A stretch of DNA of 64,000 nt from Cognaticolwellia aestuarii (GTDB taxonomy: Bacteria > Pseudomonadota > Gammaproteobacteria > Enterobacterales > Alteromonadaceae): assembly GCF_002000025.1 (NCBI RefSeq), contig NZ_MUZV01000001.1, positions 1-64,000 on the forward strand, given 5' to 3'. Within the stretch, counting starts at the first letter, position 1. Each line of letters begins with the position of its first letter. The notes beneath the pieces are model-generated. The model made no database searches, had not been told where the DNA came from, and saw only the letters and a list, made by a program, of their open reading frames with translations. Shown here one piece after another: positions 45,492-56,300 of this stretch. The translations under genes and the position numbers were made by a program.

Positions 45492-46715
45492 CTAACTTCC
45501 TATTAACGTATTTAACTGAAGAATTGGCTGTAAAATAGCCATAACGATAAATAATACAATACCTGCCATCACCACCATTAATGCAGGCTCAAACGCTTTT
45601 AATGAGATGTTGACGATAGCTTCAAAATCTCGGTCTTGGTTATCTGCTGCACGACCTAACATATGTTCGAGCTGGCCACTTTTTTCGCCGCTGGCAATCA
45701 TATGTAACATCATCGGTGGGAACAGCTTAGTTTGTTCTAACGATACTCGTAAACTCGCTCCCTCTCTCACTTTATCAGCGGCCTCTTTAACACTTTGCTT
45801 GATATATAAGTTATCAAGCACTTCCCCTGAGATTTTCATACTCTCTAAAAGAGGAACGGCACTTGCGGTTAAAATGCTCAATGTCCGTGCAAATCTTGCG
45901 GTATTAACACTCTTTGCCACTTTGCCAATACCCGGTAAGTTAAGAAAACGTTGATGGTATGCAAACCTAAAACGTTCTTTTTTCAATAACTGTGACCAAA
46001 GTAACATCAATGCAGCAAAAATGAGTACGATGCCTAAACCATATTCACGTAGAAAATCACTACTGGCAATTAAAAATTGAGTTGTACCTGGTAAGTTAGC
46101 GCCCATATGCTCGAATTGCCCAACAATTTTCGGCACAACCGCTGTTAACAAAATAGCAATAACCCCGGTAGCAACGATAGTCATGATAATAGGGTAAACT
46201 AATGCCTGTATTAACTGTGACCTTAGTTGTTCTCGTTGCTCTGTATAATCAGCAAGTCGATCCAATACTTTATCAAGATGTCCTGATTTTTCGCCAGCAG
46301 CCACCATGGCACGAAATAAACGGTTAAATACTTGTGGGAATTCAGCCATACTTTCAGCTAAACCATAGCCTTCGGTAACTTTGGTGCGCACCGCCATTAC
46401 CATACTTTTTAAACTATTTTTATCACACTGCTCACCAACGGCCATCAAAGACTCTTCTATTGGCAAGCCCGATTCAACTAAAGTTGAAAGCTGACGTGTA
46501 ATAAGTGCCAATTCTGCCGCTGATATTTTTTTTCCGCCTGCAAATAATGACTTTTTATTTTTTTGTTTATTTTTTTGTAAGCACGGCGTGACTTCGATTG
46601 GCATTAAACCTTGTTCACGTAATAAGTTACGAACATGTCTAGGCGTATCGCCTTCGATAACCCCTTTTTTGTTTTTTCCTCGGCTGTCTACTGCCTGATA
46701 ATCAAATGCTGCCAT
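45492..46715 (-). CDS. gspF: Type II secretion inner-membrane protein GspF
   Basis: 407 residues. A cytoplasmic N-terminal domain beginning MAAFDYQAVDSRGK, two homologous GspF domains (about 70-195 and 275-400) and three transmembrane helices. It is the platform protein at the centre of the machine and contacts GspE and GspL. A 100-base gap separates it from gspE, larger than elsewhere in the operon. Confidence 0.96.
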   Translation of the reverse strand: MAAFDYQAVDSRGKNKKGVIEGDTPRHVRNLLREQGLMPIEVTPCLQKNKQKNKKSLFAGGKKISAAELALITRQLSTLVESGLPIEESLMAVGEQCDKNSLKSMVMAVRTKVTEGYGLAESMAEFPQVFNRLFRAMVAAGEKSGHLDKVLDRLADYTEQREQLRSQLIQALVYPIIMTIVATGVIAILLTAVVPKIVGQFEHMGANLPGTTQFLIASSDFLREYGLGIVLIFAALMLLWSQLLKKERFRFAYHQRFLNLPGIGKVAKSVNTARFARTLSILTASAVPLLESMKISGEVLDNLYIKQSVKEAADKVREGASLRVSLEQTKLFPPMMLHMIASGEKSGQLEHMLGRAADNQDRDFEAIVNISLKAFEPALMVVMAGIVLFIVMAILQPILQLNTLIGS

Positions 46716-46819
46716 AATTTACAATGTAGTCTTCACTTAGTTTTAGAAACTGCTAGCTTGTCATAACGACCGAAGTCTTAGAAAGCTAAGTCGCGCTAAA
46801 AATCAACTATTTATCCTAA

Positions 46820-48397
46820 TTAGTCTTCACGTGTAACACGTAATACTTCTTCAATAGTGGTTTCGCCACGCATAACTTTATCAAAGCCATCACGACGAAT
46901 ACTTGGCGTGGACTTTCGAATGAACTTTTCAATAACTTGCTCACCTTTACCGTTATGAATAAGCTCACGAACTTTATCATCAACGACAATCAGTTCATGA
47001 ATACCGGTTCGACCTCGATAACCTTTAAAGTTGCACTCTTCACAACCCACAGCCCTAAAAATAGGCGCAGTATCATCATCACTCAGTTGCAATAATTTAC
47101 GTTCTTCTGCTGTTGTAGGACAGCATTCTCGACAATGTGGACATAGCGTACGCACTAAGCGCTGCGCCAATACACCTAATAAACTTGACGACAATAAGAA
47201 AGGCTCAACACCCATGTCTTCCATTCGGGTAATAGCACCAGCGGCTGTATTAGTGTGTAGCGTCGACAAAACTAAATGCCCAGTTAAACTGGCTTGAACA
47301 CCAATTTGAGCCGTTTCTAAATCACGAATTTCCCCGACCATCACCACATCAGGATCTTGACGTAGTATCGCGCGTAAACCTCGGGCAAAGGTCATATCTA
47401 CTTTAGTATTAACTTGTGTTTGTCCAATACCTTCAATGGCGTACTCTATAGGGTCTTCAACCGTCAGAATATTACGTTCTTTACTATCAATTTGACTTAA
47501 CCCAGCATACAAAGTGGTACTTTTACCTGAGCCTGTTGGCCCTGTAACGAGTATAATGCCATGTGGCTTTTCGATTAGCTCAGAAAAACGAGCTCGGTTG
47601 CCATCAGTCATCCCTAAATCTTGTAAGTCTAGGCGTGTCGAGTTTTTATCAAGTAAACGCAAAACTACACGTTCGCCATGGCCTGTTGGCATAGTTGAGA
47701 CACGAACATCAACCGCCCGACCAGCGATTCTTAAAGAAATACGACCATCTTGTGGAATACGTTTTTCAGCAATATCAAGTTTGGCCATAACTTTAATACG
47801 TGATACGAGTAAGGACGCTAATTTCCGATTAGGCTTTAATACCTCCCGTAGAACACCATCGACACGAAAACGAATTTGTAATGCTTGTTCAAAAGTTTCG
47901 ATATGAATATCTGAAGCATTTTCTTTTATTGCCTCACTCAGCATGGCGTTAATTAATTTGATAATCGGCGCGTCATCTTCGTTTTCGAGCAAGTCTTCTG
48001 TTTCAGTCATTTCATCAGCAAGCGAGTATAGATCTACTTCGTTACCAATATCTTCCATCATTTGTTGCGCTTCTGAAGAGTCACGCTGATAAGTAGTCGT
48101 CAACAACTGCTCAAACTCTTCTGGACTTTTTATACTGATGGTAAAAGGTGTTTTTAATACCCGACGCACTTCCAATAAAATATTGGCATTAAGCGTGTCG
48201 ATACATACCAGACGTAATGCGCCATTATCGTTTTCTACTAATACGCTATGGCGCTTAGCAAAGCCAAAGGGAAGACGAAAGCGAATACCGTCATCGGTTA
48301 ACATGTCACTTTCAGCTAGCATTGATGACTCATCTTCAATGCTAGTGGTTTCACTTGCAGCAACAAATGCTTGTGTTTGTGGGTCGATATCACTCAT
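46820..48397 (-). CDS. gspE: Type II secretion ATPase GspE
   Basis: 525 residues. An N-terminal domain binds GspL. The ATPase core has Walker [13 protein letters not shown] (Lys292), an Asp box, Walker B-like [12 protein letters not shown] and a His box. A tetracysteine zinc element (CPHCREC ... CEECNFKG) lies in the C-terminal part. It powers pseudopilus assembly from the cytoplasm. The start is two bases before the gspD stop region. Confidence 0.97.
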   Translation of the reverse strand: MSDIDPQTQAFVAASETTSIEDESSMLAESDMLTDDGIRFRLPFGFAKRHSVLVENDNGALRLVCIDTLNANILLEVRRVLKTPFTISIKSPEEFEQLLTTTYQRDSSEAQQMMEDIGNEVDLYSLADEMTETEDLLENEDDAPIIKLINAMLSEAIKENASDIHIETFEQALQIRFRVDGVLREVLKPNRKLASLLVSRIKVMAKLDIAEKRIPQDGRISLRIAGRAVDVRVSTMPTGHGERVVLRLLDKNSTRLDLQDLGMTDGNRARFSELIEKPHGIILVTGPTGSGKSTTLYAGLSQIDSKERNILTVEDPIEYAIEGIGQTQVNTKVDMTFARGLRAILRQDPDVVMVGEIRDLETAQIGVQASLTGHLVLSTLHTNTAAGAITRMEDMGVEPFLLSSSLLGVLAQRLVRTLCPHCRECCPTTAEERKLLQLSDDDTAPIFRAVGCEECNFKGYRGRTGIHELIVVDDKVRELIHNGKGEQVIEKFIRKSTPSIRRDGFDKVMRGETTIEEVLRVTRED

Positions 48398-48399
48398 AG

Positions 48400-50493
48400 C
48401 TATTCATTTTCATCCGAAGACTTGCTTTCATCACGCTTTTGCATGTATTCATCAAATGAAGGTGGCAATGATAATTCGTCATTCCATTTCGGCAATATAG
48501 GAAGTTTTTCATCCGACATTAACTCTAAGCCAGCTTCTTTCTTTTCAATTTCCAACGCTCGAATGAAGTTGTACTTTTCTTTACTGATATCATTCATCAG
48601 CTTACCATCACGCACAATGGTAGGTCGTAAAAACACCATTAAATTACGCTTACGTTTGGTATTACTCGTTGACTTGAATAAGTGACCAAGCAGTGGAATA
48701 TCGCCTAGCAACGGTACTTTTTGCACACTTTCTTGCACATCTTCATCAATCAAGCCACCTAAAATAACCGTAGCGCCATCATCCGCCATGACTGTGGTTT
48801 TAATTTCACGCTTATTAATTGAGATATCAACACCGGTTGCACCGCTAACCGAGGAGACCTCTTGTTCAATAGTTAACTGTACGCCACTACCTTCATTAAT
48901 TTGCGGTGTTACTTTTAATTTAATACCAATTTCTTGACGTTCAACAGTTTGAAATGGATTAGTATTATTACTGCCTGTTTGTGAGCCAGTGATGATTGGC
49001 ACTTCCTGACCAACAATAAAGTAAGCTTCTTCGTTGTCCAAGGTTGTAATACTTGGGGTAGATAGTAAGTTGGAGTTAGTGTCAGAACTTACTGCTTCAA
49101 TGATTGCGCCCCAATCGTTTTTCACAATACCAAACAATGTGCCACTGACTGACCCTAATACTTGGGCAGCCAAAGTATAATCACCTTCTGTATCATTTTT
49201 TCTATAACCAGCGGTAATTAACTCTCCAGTATCTGCAGCCCTGACTTCAGGTACCCATTCACCTTGTATCGTTTTGGCAGCTTCACCAGCTGCTGCAATA
49301 GAACTAATAGGCGTAACACCATTGGTAAATTGTGACATAGCACCTGATTCGTGATACCACTGCACACCTAAATTAACACCGTCGCCCTCGAAAACTTCTA
49401 CAATAATGGCTTCAATAAGTACTTGTGCACGACGAATATCCAATTGACGAATAACCGCTTCAAGTGAGCGCAACATGTCAGGTTGGGCAGTAATCACCAA
49501 TGTATTGGTGTCTTCATGGGCATCTATACTAACATTACGGCTTTGGTTTTTTCTTGATGAGGTCTTTGCACCCGCGGCGTCAGCTTCAATAGATTCACTT
49601 ACCCCTTGTAGTACTTTAACCATATCTTCTGATTTTGCGTATTTAAGGTGATAAACACGCGTATTACCGTTGGTTTCTAATTCACTATCTAATCTTGACA
49701 CTAATCTTGCGACACGTTCTCGAGCTTTTACTTCGCCACTAACAATGACACTATTAGTTCGCTCGTCAGCAACAATTTTAGGAATAAGAAAGGTTGGCGT
49801 ACCAGAGCCTTTACCTTGGCTTGATTTATTCATTGCTTCGATAATACGAACCATTTCACCGGCGGAGGCATATTTCAGGCTAATGATTTGTACATCTTGG
49901 TCACCCGCTTTATCAACTCGCTCAATAATTTGTACTAAACGATTAACCACTGCAGCTGTACCCGTTAGCATAATCACGTTAGCAGGGTCGTAATTAACCA
50001 CATTACCACCGCCAGCTTGATCTGATAATTGACGTAATAGCGGTGTTAACTCACGTACAGTAACATTTTTAACTTCAACAACACGGGTAACCATTTCATC
50101 GCCCGCGCCAGGGTTTTCATTGCCAACGACAGGAATTGAAGAGGTTTTTGCATCTTTATTACGAATAATTTTGACAACATTATTTTCCATTTCAACAGCG
50201 GAAAAACCATAAACCTCTAATACATTGAGGAAGAATTGGTAATATTGTTTTTCGGTCAGTAGATCATAACTACGGACATTGACTTTACCACGTACGTTGG
50301 GATCAACGATCATAGTCTTTTTTAAATTTTTACCGACAATATTAATAAATTCAGCAATTTCTGTGCCCTTGAAATTAGGTGAGTATTCAGCGGCATTTAT
50401 ATTTGTAGAGAGTAAAACACTATTAAGTAAAACTGCTGTAACAACCCCGGTAAGGCTACGCTTATACCAAGGTGCGCTTAATAATTTGCGCAT
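48400..50493 (-). CDS. gspD: Type II secretion outer-membrane secretin GspD
   Basis: 697 residues. A signal peptide (about 1-33) is followed by N0-N3 periplasmic domains and the secretin C-domain (about 420-640, with [16 protein letters not shown]). The C-terminal S-domain region (about 640-697) is short and highly charged. It forms the channel in the outer membrane. No lipobox, so a pilotin would act on the C-terminal tail; none is encoded in the operon. Confidence 0.97.
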   Translation of the reverse strand: MRKLLSAPWYKRSLTGVVTAVLLNSVLLSTNINAAEYSPNFKGTEIAEFINIVGKNLKKTMIVDPNVRGKVNVRSYDLLTEKQYYQFFLNVLEVYGFSAVEMENNVVKIIRNKDAKTSSIPVVGNENPGAGDEMVTRVVEVKNVTVRELTPLLRQLSDQAGGGNVVNYDPANVIMLTGTAAVVNRLVQIIERVDKAGDQDVQIISLKYASAGEMVRIIEAMNKSSQGKGSGTPTFLIPKIVADERTNSVIVSGEVKARERVARLVSRLDSELETNGNTRVYHLKYAKSEDMVKVLQGVSESIEADAAGAKTSSRKNQSRNVSIDAHEDTNTLVITAQPDMLRSLEAVIRQLDIRRAQVLIEAIIVEVFEGDGVNLGVQWYHESGAMSQFTNGVTPISSIAAAGEAAKTIQGEWVPEVRAADTGELITAGYRKNDTEGDYTLAAQVLGSVSGTLFGIVKNDWGAIIEAVSSDTNSNLLSTPSITTLDNEEAYFIVGQEVPIITGSQTGSNNTNPFQTVERQEIGIKLKVTPQINEGSGVQLTIEQEVSSVSGATGVDISINKREIKTTVMADDGATVILGGLIDEDVQESVQKVPLLGDIPLLGHLFKSTSNTKRKRNLMVFLRPTIVRDGKLMNDISKEKYNFIRALEIEKKEAGLELMSDEKLPILPKWNDELSLPPSFDEYMQKRDESKSSDENE

Positions 50494-50510
50494 GTATTCT
50501 TCCTTTTATT

Positions 50511-51467
50511 CTAATTATCTATACTGAAAAGTATTTCTGTCATGTCACCATTACGGTCAAGTAATAGTGAAACATCGCGTTGTTCTTTTAAAGATTTAAG
50601 CGCTTGTGCTGCTTCTATTGGAGCGGTTAAATCAAAGCCATTCATTTGTACTGCAACATCACCAGGCTTAAGACCAGCGTTCTGGAAAAAAGTTGGATCT
50701 TTTCCTGGCATTATTCGGTATCCAGAAATTTTTCCATTATCTCGCTTGGGTGAAATCTTTAAATAGTCGGTAATTTTCCCCGGGTCGTTATTCAGCTCTT
50801 GTTGTAGTGACTTGGTTGCTTTTGTTAACGCTTTATTATTTCGTTGGTCAACAACATTGGCAGCAGATGGTTTGTCACGAGAAACTTTCGTGGGCTGTGG
50901 CTTAGTTCGACGGCTATTTGAAATAACAGGCTTAACATTTTTATCAAAAACTAAGCCTTCAAACATAAGGGTTTCTAAACGTCCTGATACTTTTAACAAA
51001 ACACGATCATTAAAAACATTTTCAAGGACAGCACGTGTGCCTTTAATATTTTCACCTACACTGTAGGTCTCTTGTTTGCCAGAGCTTTCAATAATAGCAC
51101 CCGCTGTTGCCTTATCATTACTAGCAACAACACCGGTCAAGGTCAGTTTTAAACGTGTTTCGGGAGCATCCTCTATGACGACCTCTTCAATCCTTTCAAC
51201 TTTATTTTGCGAAAATGCGCCAAAAAGATTCAATGATTTAATGGCTTGCACACTAACTTCTTTTTTCGGTGCTGAAGATATTGATGGAGACGTTGCTAAC
51301 TTCAAGCCTGAATTATAGTTAGGCTCCGTTAACCCAAGCCAGGTTAACTGCGCAAATAAATAGGCAATATAGCTTAATAGCAATAAAATAATTACCTGAG
51401 TAATTTTTCGTTGAGGAAGCTTAGATAACTGTTCAAGCATGCTTGATAGATTGTTCGATAATGACAT
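50511..51467 (-). CDS. gspC: Type II secretion protein GspC
   Basis: 318 residues. One transmembrane helix (about 20-40), a periplasmic homology region (about 75-170), a Lys/Arg/Ser-rich linker and a C-terminal PDZ domain (about 235-318, PGKDPTFFQNAGLKPGDVAVQMNG). GspC links the inner-membrane platform to GspD and helps select substrates. It is the first gene of the gspCDEFGHIJKLMN operon, whose promoter lies in the gap before hslR. Confidence 0.95.
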   Translation of the reverse strand: MSLSNNLSSMLEQLSKLPQRKITQVIILLLLSYIAYLFAQLTWLGLTEPNYNSGLKLATSPSISSAPKKEVSVQAIKSLNLFGAFSQNKVERIEEVVIEDAPETRLKLTLTGVVASNDKATAGAIIESSGKQETYSVGENIKGTRAVLENVFNDRVLLKVSGRLETLMFEGLVFDKNVKPVISNSRRTKPQPTKVSRDKPSAANVVDQRNNKALTKATKSLQQELNNDPGKITDYLKISPKRDNGKISGYRIMPGKDPTFFQNAGLKPGDVAVQMNGFDLTAPIEAAQALKSLKEQRDVSLLLDRNGDMTEILFSIDN

Positions 51468-51670
51468 TTTTTATAATTTTTTTATTATCTGGAAATTTCA
51501 ATTCTCTTTGATGATACTTGACCTAACGCTCAGCAACAAGACGTCATATTATTTTTTAACAAAAATTAGTTAATAAAGTGTAAACAAATGCAATCTGGCT
51601 AGCGTAAACATTGCCGTTATGTTAACTTTCGGCAATTTTAAAAGCGCCTCTATAGAGTATAAACATTACA

Positions 51671-52084
51671 ATGGCTAAACCTAACGTTAATGATACTGAA
51701 ATCAATCAATCTACCCGCTTAGACAAATGGCTGTGGGCTGCTCGATTTTATAAAACACGGGCAATTGCAAAACAAATGATCGATGGCGGCAAAGTATTTT
51801 ATAATGGTCAACGCAGTAAGTCTGGTAAGGCAGTTGCTATAGGTGATCGCATAACCGTTAGGCAAGGTTTTGAAGAAAAACAAGTCACGGTTATCGCCTT
51901 AGCTGATAGGCGCAGAGATGCCACTTTTGCGCAAACGCTTTATCAAGAAACTCAAGCAAGCATTGAAACTCGTGAAAAAAACAGCTTAGCTCGTCAACAG
52001 GGTATTTTATTGAGCCCAGCCAGTGACAGTAAGCCCGACAAGAAACAACGCCGACAAATTCGGCATTTAAAAGAAAGGATATAA
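51671..52084 (+). CDS. hslR: Ribosome-associated heat-shock protein Hsp15 (HslR)
   Basis: 137 residues. An S4 RNA-binding domain (RLDKWLWAARFYKTRAIAKQMIDGGKV) and a basic C-terminus. Hsp15 binds free 50S subunits carrying a stalled nascent chain and helps recycle them. hslO follows after four bases, as in E. coli. Divergent from the gsp operon. Confidence 0.95.
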   Translation: MAKPNVNDTEINQSTRLDKWLWAARFYKTRAIAKQMIDGGKVFYNGQRSKSGKAVAIGDRITVRQGFEEKQVTVIALADRRRDATFAQTLYQETQASIETREKNSLARQQGILLSPASDSKPDKKQRRQIRHLKERI

Positions 52085-52087
52085 ATA

Positions 52088-52951
52088 GTGACAATGCAAA
52101 CTGATATCTTAAATCGATACTTATTTGATAACTTACATGCGAGAGGTGAATTGGTTAACTTAAGCCAAACCTTTCAGGAAATTGTTGCTCCGCACAACTA
52201 TCCTTCAGGCGTAAAAAACTTATTAGGTGAATTAATTGCTGCAACTTGTTTACTGACTGCAACCTTAAAGTTTGAAGGGGAAATTGCCGTTCAACTACAA
52301 GGTGATGGTCCTATAGGTTACATGGCTGTTAATGGTAATAACTTACAAGAAATGCGTGGTATTGCACGTATGAGCAGTGAAACCGATGCAACAAGCCTCC
52401 AAGATTTAATTGGCAAAGGTAATATGGTTATTACTATTCGTCCAAAAAATGGTGAGCCTTATCAAGGTGTCGTGGCACTTGAAGAAGAAACGTTAGCAGA
52501 ATGCCTAGCACACTACTTTGAAGTTTCTGAACAAATCCCAACAAAAATTTGGCTTTTTACCGACGAAAATACATCTCAAATAGCAGGAACATTGATTCAA
52601 TTGTTACCAGATGCCGGTGATAAGGCGCAACAAGAAGCGGACTTTGCTCACCTTTGTCAATTAACAAATACTATTAAATCAGATGAAATATTTTCTGTTG
52701 ACAGCCAAGAGCTACTATACAGATTATATCATCAAGAAGAAGTTAGACTATTTGAGCCACAAGCTATTAGCTACAAATGCAGCTGTTCAGAGGAAAAGTG
52801 TTTAAATGCAATTTCTCAAATTGAACCAAGCGAACTTGACAATATTATTGTCGAACAAGGCAGTGTCTCAATGACTTGTGATTATTGTTTGACCACCTAT
52901 CAATTCAAACGCCCTCAACTCGAACAGTTTATCAACGATAGTAAACATTAA
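52088..52951 (+). CDS. hslO: Redox-regulated chaperone Hsp33 (HslO)
   Basis: 287 residues from the GTG at 52088, with AAGGA nine bases upstream; ATG 52094 is in frame but too far from it. Hsp33 is a cytoplasmic holdase switched on by oxidation. The C-terminal zinc/redox switch is intact: CSCSEEKC and CDYC give the four cysteines. Co-transcribed with hslR. Confidence 0.96.
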   Translation: MTMQTDILNRYLFDNLHARGELVNLSQTFQEIVAPHNYPSGVKNLLGELIAATCLLTATLKFEGEIAVQLQGDGPIGYMAVNGNNLQEMRGIARMSSETDATSLQDLIGKGNMVITIRPKNGEPYQGVVALEEETLAECLAHYFEVSEQIPTKIWLFTDENTSQIAGTLIQLLPDAGDKAQQEADFAHLCQLTNTIKSDEIFSVDSQELLYRLYHQEEVRLFEPQAISYKCSCSEEKCLNAISQIEPSELDNIIVEQGSVSMTCDYCLTTYQFKRPQLEQFINDSKH

Positions 52952-53349
52952 ATTCATTGCTATTTTAGGCTTGTGACTACTACCGCAAGCCTACTAATTT
53001 TTCACCTCAATATATTTTAATCACCCTCCTCAGAAGTTAATCATTTTTTTCAATCTGTTAACAACAAAAAATAATTTGATAACACAAATGTAATACTTGG
53101 CGATTATTCAAGCTTAAAAAGCGAAAATTGTTCATCTTGTAAACACTATTTTCCACTTTCAATGCTGAATGTAAAATTTAAGCAAAGCTAGGCCGACAAG
53201 TTATTTACATTATTTTTACATGTGCTATGTTTAAGCGTCGCATTTTTGCGTTTCTCGTATTATAAGATCAGTAAAATCGTTGAAAAACAGTTTTACTTAA
53301 TAAAAAGTAATAATCAGCACAACTACTTGTGCACTTAGGGAGGTTCTTT
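52952..53349. other. Promoter region of the S8 protease gene
   Basis: About 400 bases with no gene. A weak hairpin (GGCTTG 52968-52973 / CAAGCC 52986-52991) follows hslO. A candidate promoter has -35 TTTACA (53204-53209), a 16 bp spacer and an extended -10 TGC-TATGTT (53226-53231), about 120 bases before the start codon. ACATT at 53207 and ACATG at 53218 have an 11 bp period like the BaeR-type repeats, but the distance to TAAGC differs by two bases. Confidence 0.4.
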
Positions 53350-56300
53350 GTGAATAACAAAGTAACAATTGCTGTTTCTACAGCACTATTATCAATGGCA
53401 ACTATGCAGGCATCAGCTAGCACAGTGCCAACGCAATACTCGGCAGACGTATTAAAGTCAGTCGCACCAATATCAATTAACAAAGGTGGCACATTCAACC
53501 AGACACAAGCTAAAAAATTCCGTGTTGAAAAAGATTTAGCTGATGGTGTTTATACTTATATTGTTCGCCTTAAAGACCAACCAATTGCGACTTATGACGG
53601 CTCTGTTACTGGCTTAAGTGCAACGAACCCTCAAATAGCAAAAAAATCTCTTTTCTCTTCTTTAGCACGCAGTAACAAAAGCTCAAAAGAAATCAGAAAA
53701 GAATTACGCCTTGACTTAAAGTCAGCTGAAGCTGTGGCGTACAGCAATTATTTAGAAAGTAAGCAACAAGCATTCGTAAGTAAAGCAGCCAGCAAATTAG
53801 GTAGCAGCTTAGATGTTGCATACAAATATAAAAATGCCTTCAATGGTATGGCTGTTCGTTTAACACAACAAGAAGCTGAAGCATTATCGGCTTTAAGCGA
53901 TGTTGCGTACATAGAACGCGAAAAAATGGAGCACATCGAAACCGATACAGGACCAATTCATGTTGGTGCTCATGAAGTTTGGCAAGGCGAAGGTCAAAGT
54001 GCAATAAACATGGGTGAAGGCGTTATTATCGGTGTAATCGATAGTGGTGTTAACTCAGATCATAGATCATTCGCAGATGTTGGCGATGACGGTTACGATC
54101 ACACTAACCCATGGGGTGCTGGTGTTTACGTTGGTGACTGTGCCGGCGATTTCGCGTCAATGTGTAACGATAAGTTAATTGGTGTACGTTCATACGCAGC
54201 TGTTACTGATAACTACGATGATACAACAGTATTTGGTGATAACCCACCAGCCAAAAACGGTGAAGATTATGGCGGGCATGGCTCACATACAGCAAGTACT
54301 GCTGGCGGTAACATTCTTCTAAATGTACCTATGGTTGACCAAGAAATTGGTGAAGAACAAGGCGACGGTATTAACTCAACAGGTTTCGAGTTTGGACAAA
54401 TCTCTGGCGTAGCGCCGCATGCAAATATTGTTGCATATCAGATTTGTAACCCAGGAAATAGTTCTTCAACTGGTCCTGGTGATACTTATAGCGGTTGTCC
54501 TGGTGCTGCAATTATTGCAGCATTAGATGATGCAGTTGCTGATGGTGTTGATGTTTTAAACTATTCAATTAGTGGTGGTGGTAACCCTTGGGCAAGCTCA
54601 ACTGAACAGGGTTTCTTAGCAGCACAAGAAGCAGGTATTTTTGCTGCTGTTTCTGCTGGTAACAGCGGTCCGGAAGCACAAACAACGTCAAAAAATGCTC
54701 CTTGGTATACCGTTGTAGGCGCATCAACGCATGGTCGTGAAGTTGCTTTTGATAAAGAAGTAGGTAGCTTTACTGGTGGTGACACTGACTTAGCAAATAT
54801 TGAAGGTAAAAGCGCATCAGGCGGTATTACAGCAAGTATCGTTTGGGCTGGTGACTACACTAACAGCAACGATCCAGATGGTGACCCTGCACAATGTTTA
54901 CAGCCTTTCCCTGCTGGCACATTTGATGGTGAAATTGTTGTATGTGACCGTGGTGCTATTGCTCGAGTAACCAAAGCAGTTAACGCAGCTGCCGGTGGTG
55001 CTGGTGGCTTTGTACTAGGAAACATTACTGGCGGTTCTGATACTGTTGCGAATGACGTATATGTTGTACCAGGTATTCATATTAACGCTGAAAATGGTAA
55101 CGCTTTACGCACTTGGTTAGCTTCTGGTTCAGACCATATGGCAACGATTACAGCTGCTGATGGTGAACTAAAAATTGGCCAAGCTGATGATATGGCAGAT
55201 TTCTCATCGCGTGGTAGTAACGTTACTGTTCCTGACGTAATGACTCCGTCTGTTACAGCTCCTGGTGTATCTATTTATGCAGCATACTCAGATGAGCAAT
55301 ACGGTCATGACGTTCTAGGTACTGATCCTGCTGACTTTGCCTTTTTACAAGGTACTTCAATGTCAGCTCCTCATGTATCAGGCGCTGGTGCTATGCTGAA
55401 ATCAGCACACCCTACTTGGACACCTGATAACATTCGTTCAGCATTAATGCTAACGGCTGTTACAGATGTTCGTAAAGAAGATGGTGTAACACCTGCTGAC
55501 GTTTTTGATATGGGTTCTGGTAGTATTCGCGTGAACTTAGCGACCAAAACTGGCCTATTGATGAATGAAACAGCAGCCAACTATACTGCTGCAAACCCTG
55601 CTGAAGGCGGCGATCCTAAATCATTAAACATTCCTTCAGTTTCTAATGCTAACTGTGTTGGTTTATGTGATTGGACTCGTACAGTAACAGCTACAGCCGC
55701 TGGTACTTGGACTGTTGAAGGTACGGCTATCTCTGATGGCTTAGTGATCACAACAACACCAGCAACATTTACTCTTGCTGCCGGTGAGAGTCAAACGCTA
55801 GCAATCAGTGTTGACGCTTTACAAGCTGAAAGTGACGTTTGGTCATTTGGTCAAGTTGTTATGACTTCTGCTGAGCACCCTACAGCGAGAATTCCTGTTA
55901 GTGTTAAAGCATCAAATGGTAACATCCCTGATAAAATCACTTTTGAAGCAAATCGTAACCAAGATAGCGCATTAGTTAAAGATGTAATGGCTGTTGAGAT
56001 TACTGATTTTACTAGCCGTTCATATGGTTTAACTAAAGCAACTAAAACTGAAGCAACATTGACAGTTGATAGTGCAAATGGCGCATTTTACGATGACGTA
56101 ACTGATGGCGTAAATGTGACACTTCATACTGTTCCTGCTGATGCAAAACGCTTTGTAGCTGAAATCCTTGCTTCTGAATCTCCGGATTTAGATCTACGCG
56201 TAGGTTTAGATGCTAATGGTGATGGTATCCCGCAAGAAGATGAAGAAGTCGGTGTGAGTGCAACGGGTACAGCACTTGAGAAAATTGACTTAACATTGCC

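Noticed and set aside
47514-47906. 130-codon ORF antisense to gspE
   Set aside because: Lies wholly inside a highly conserved ATPase gene; frame is a shadow of its codon bias.
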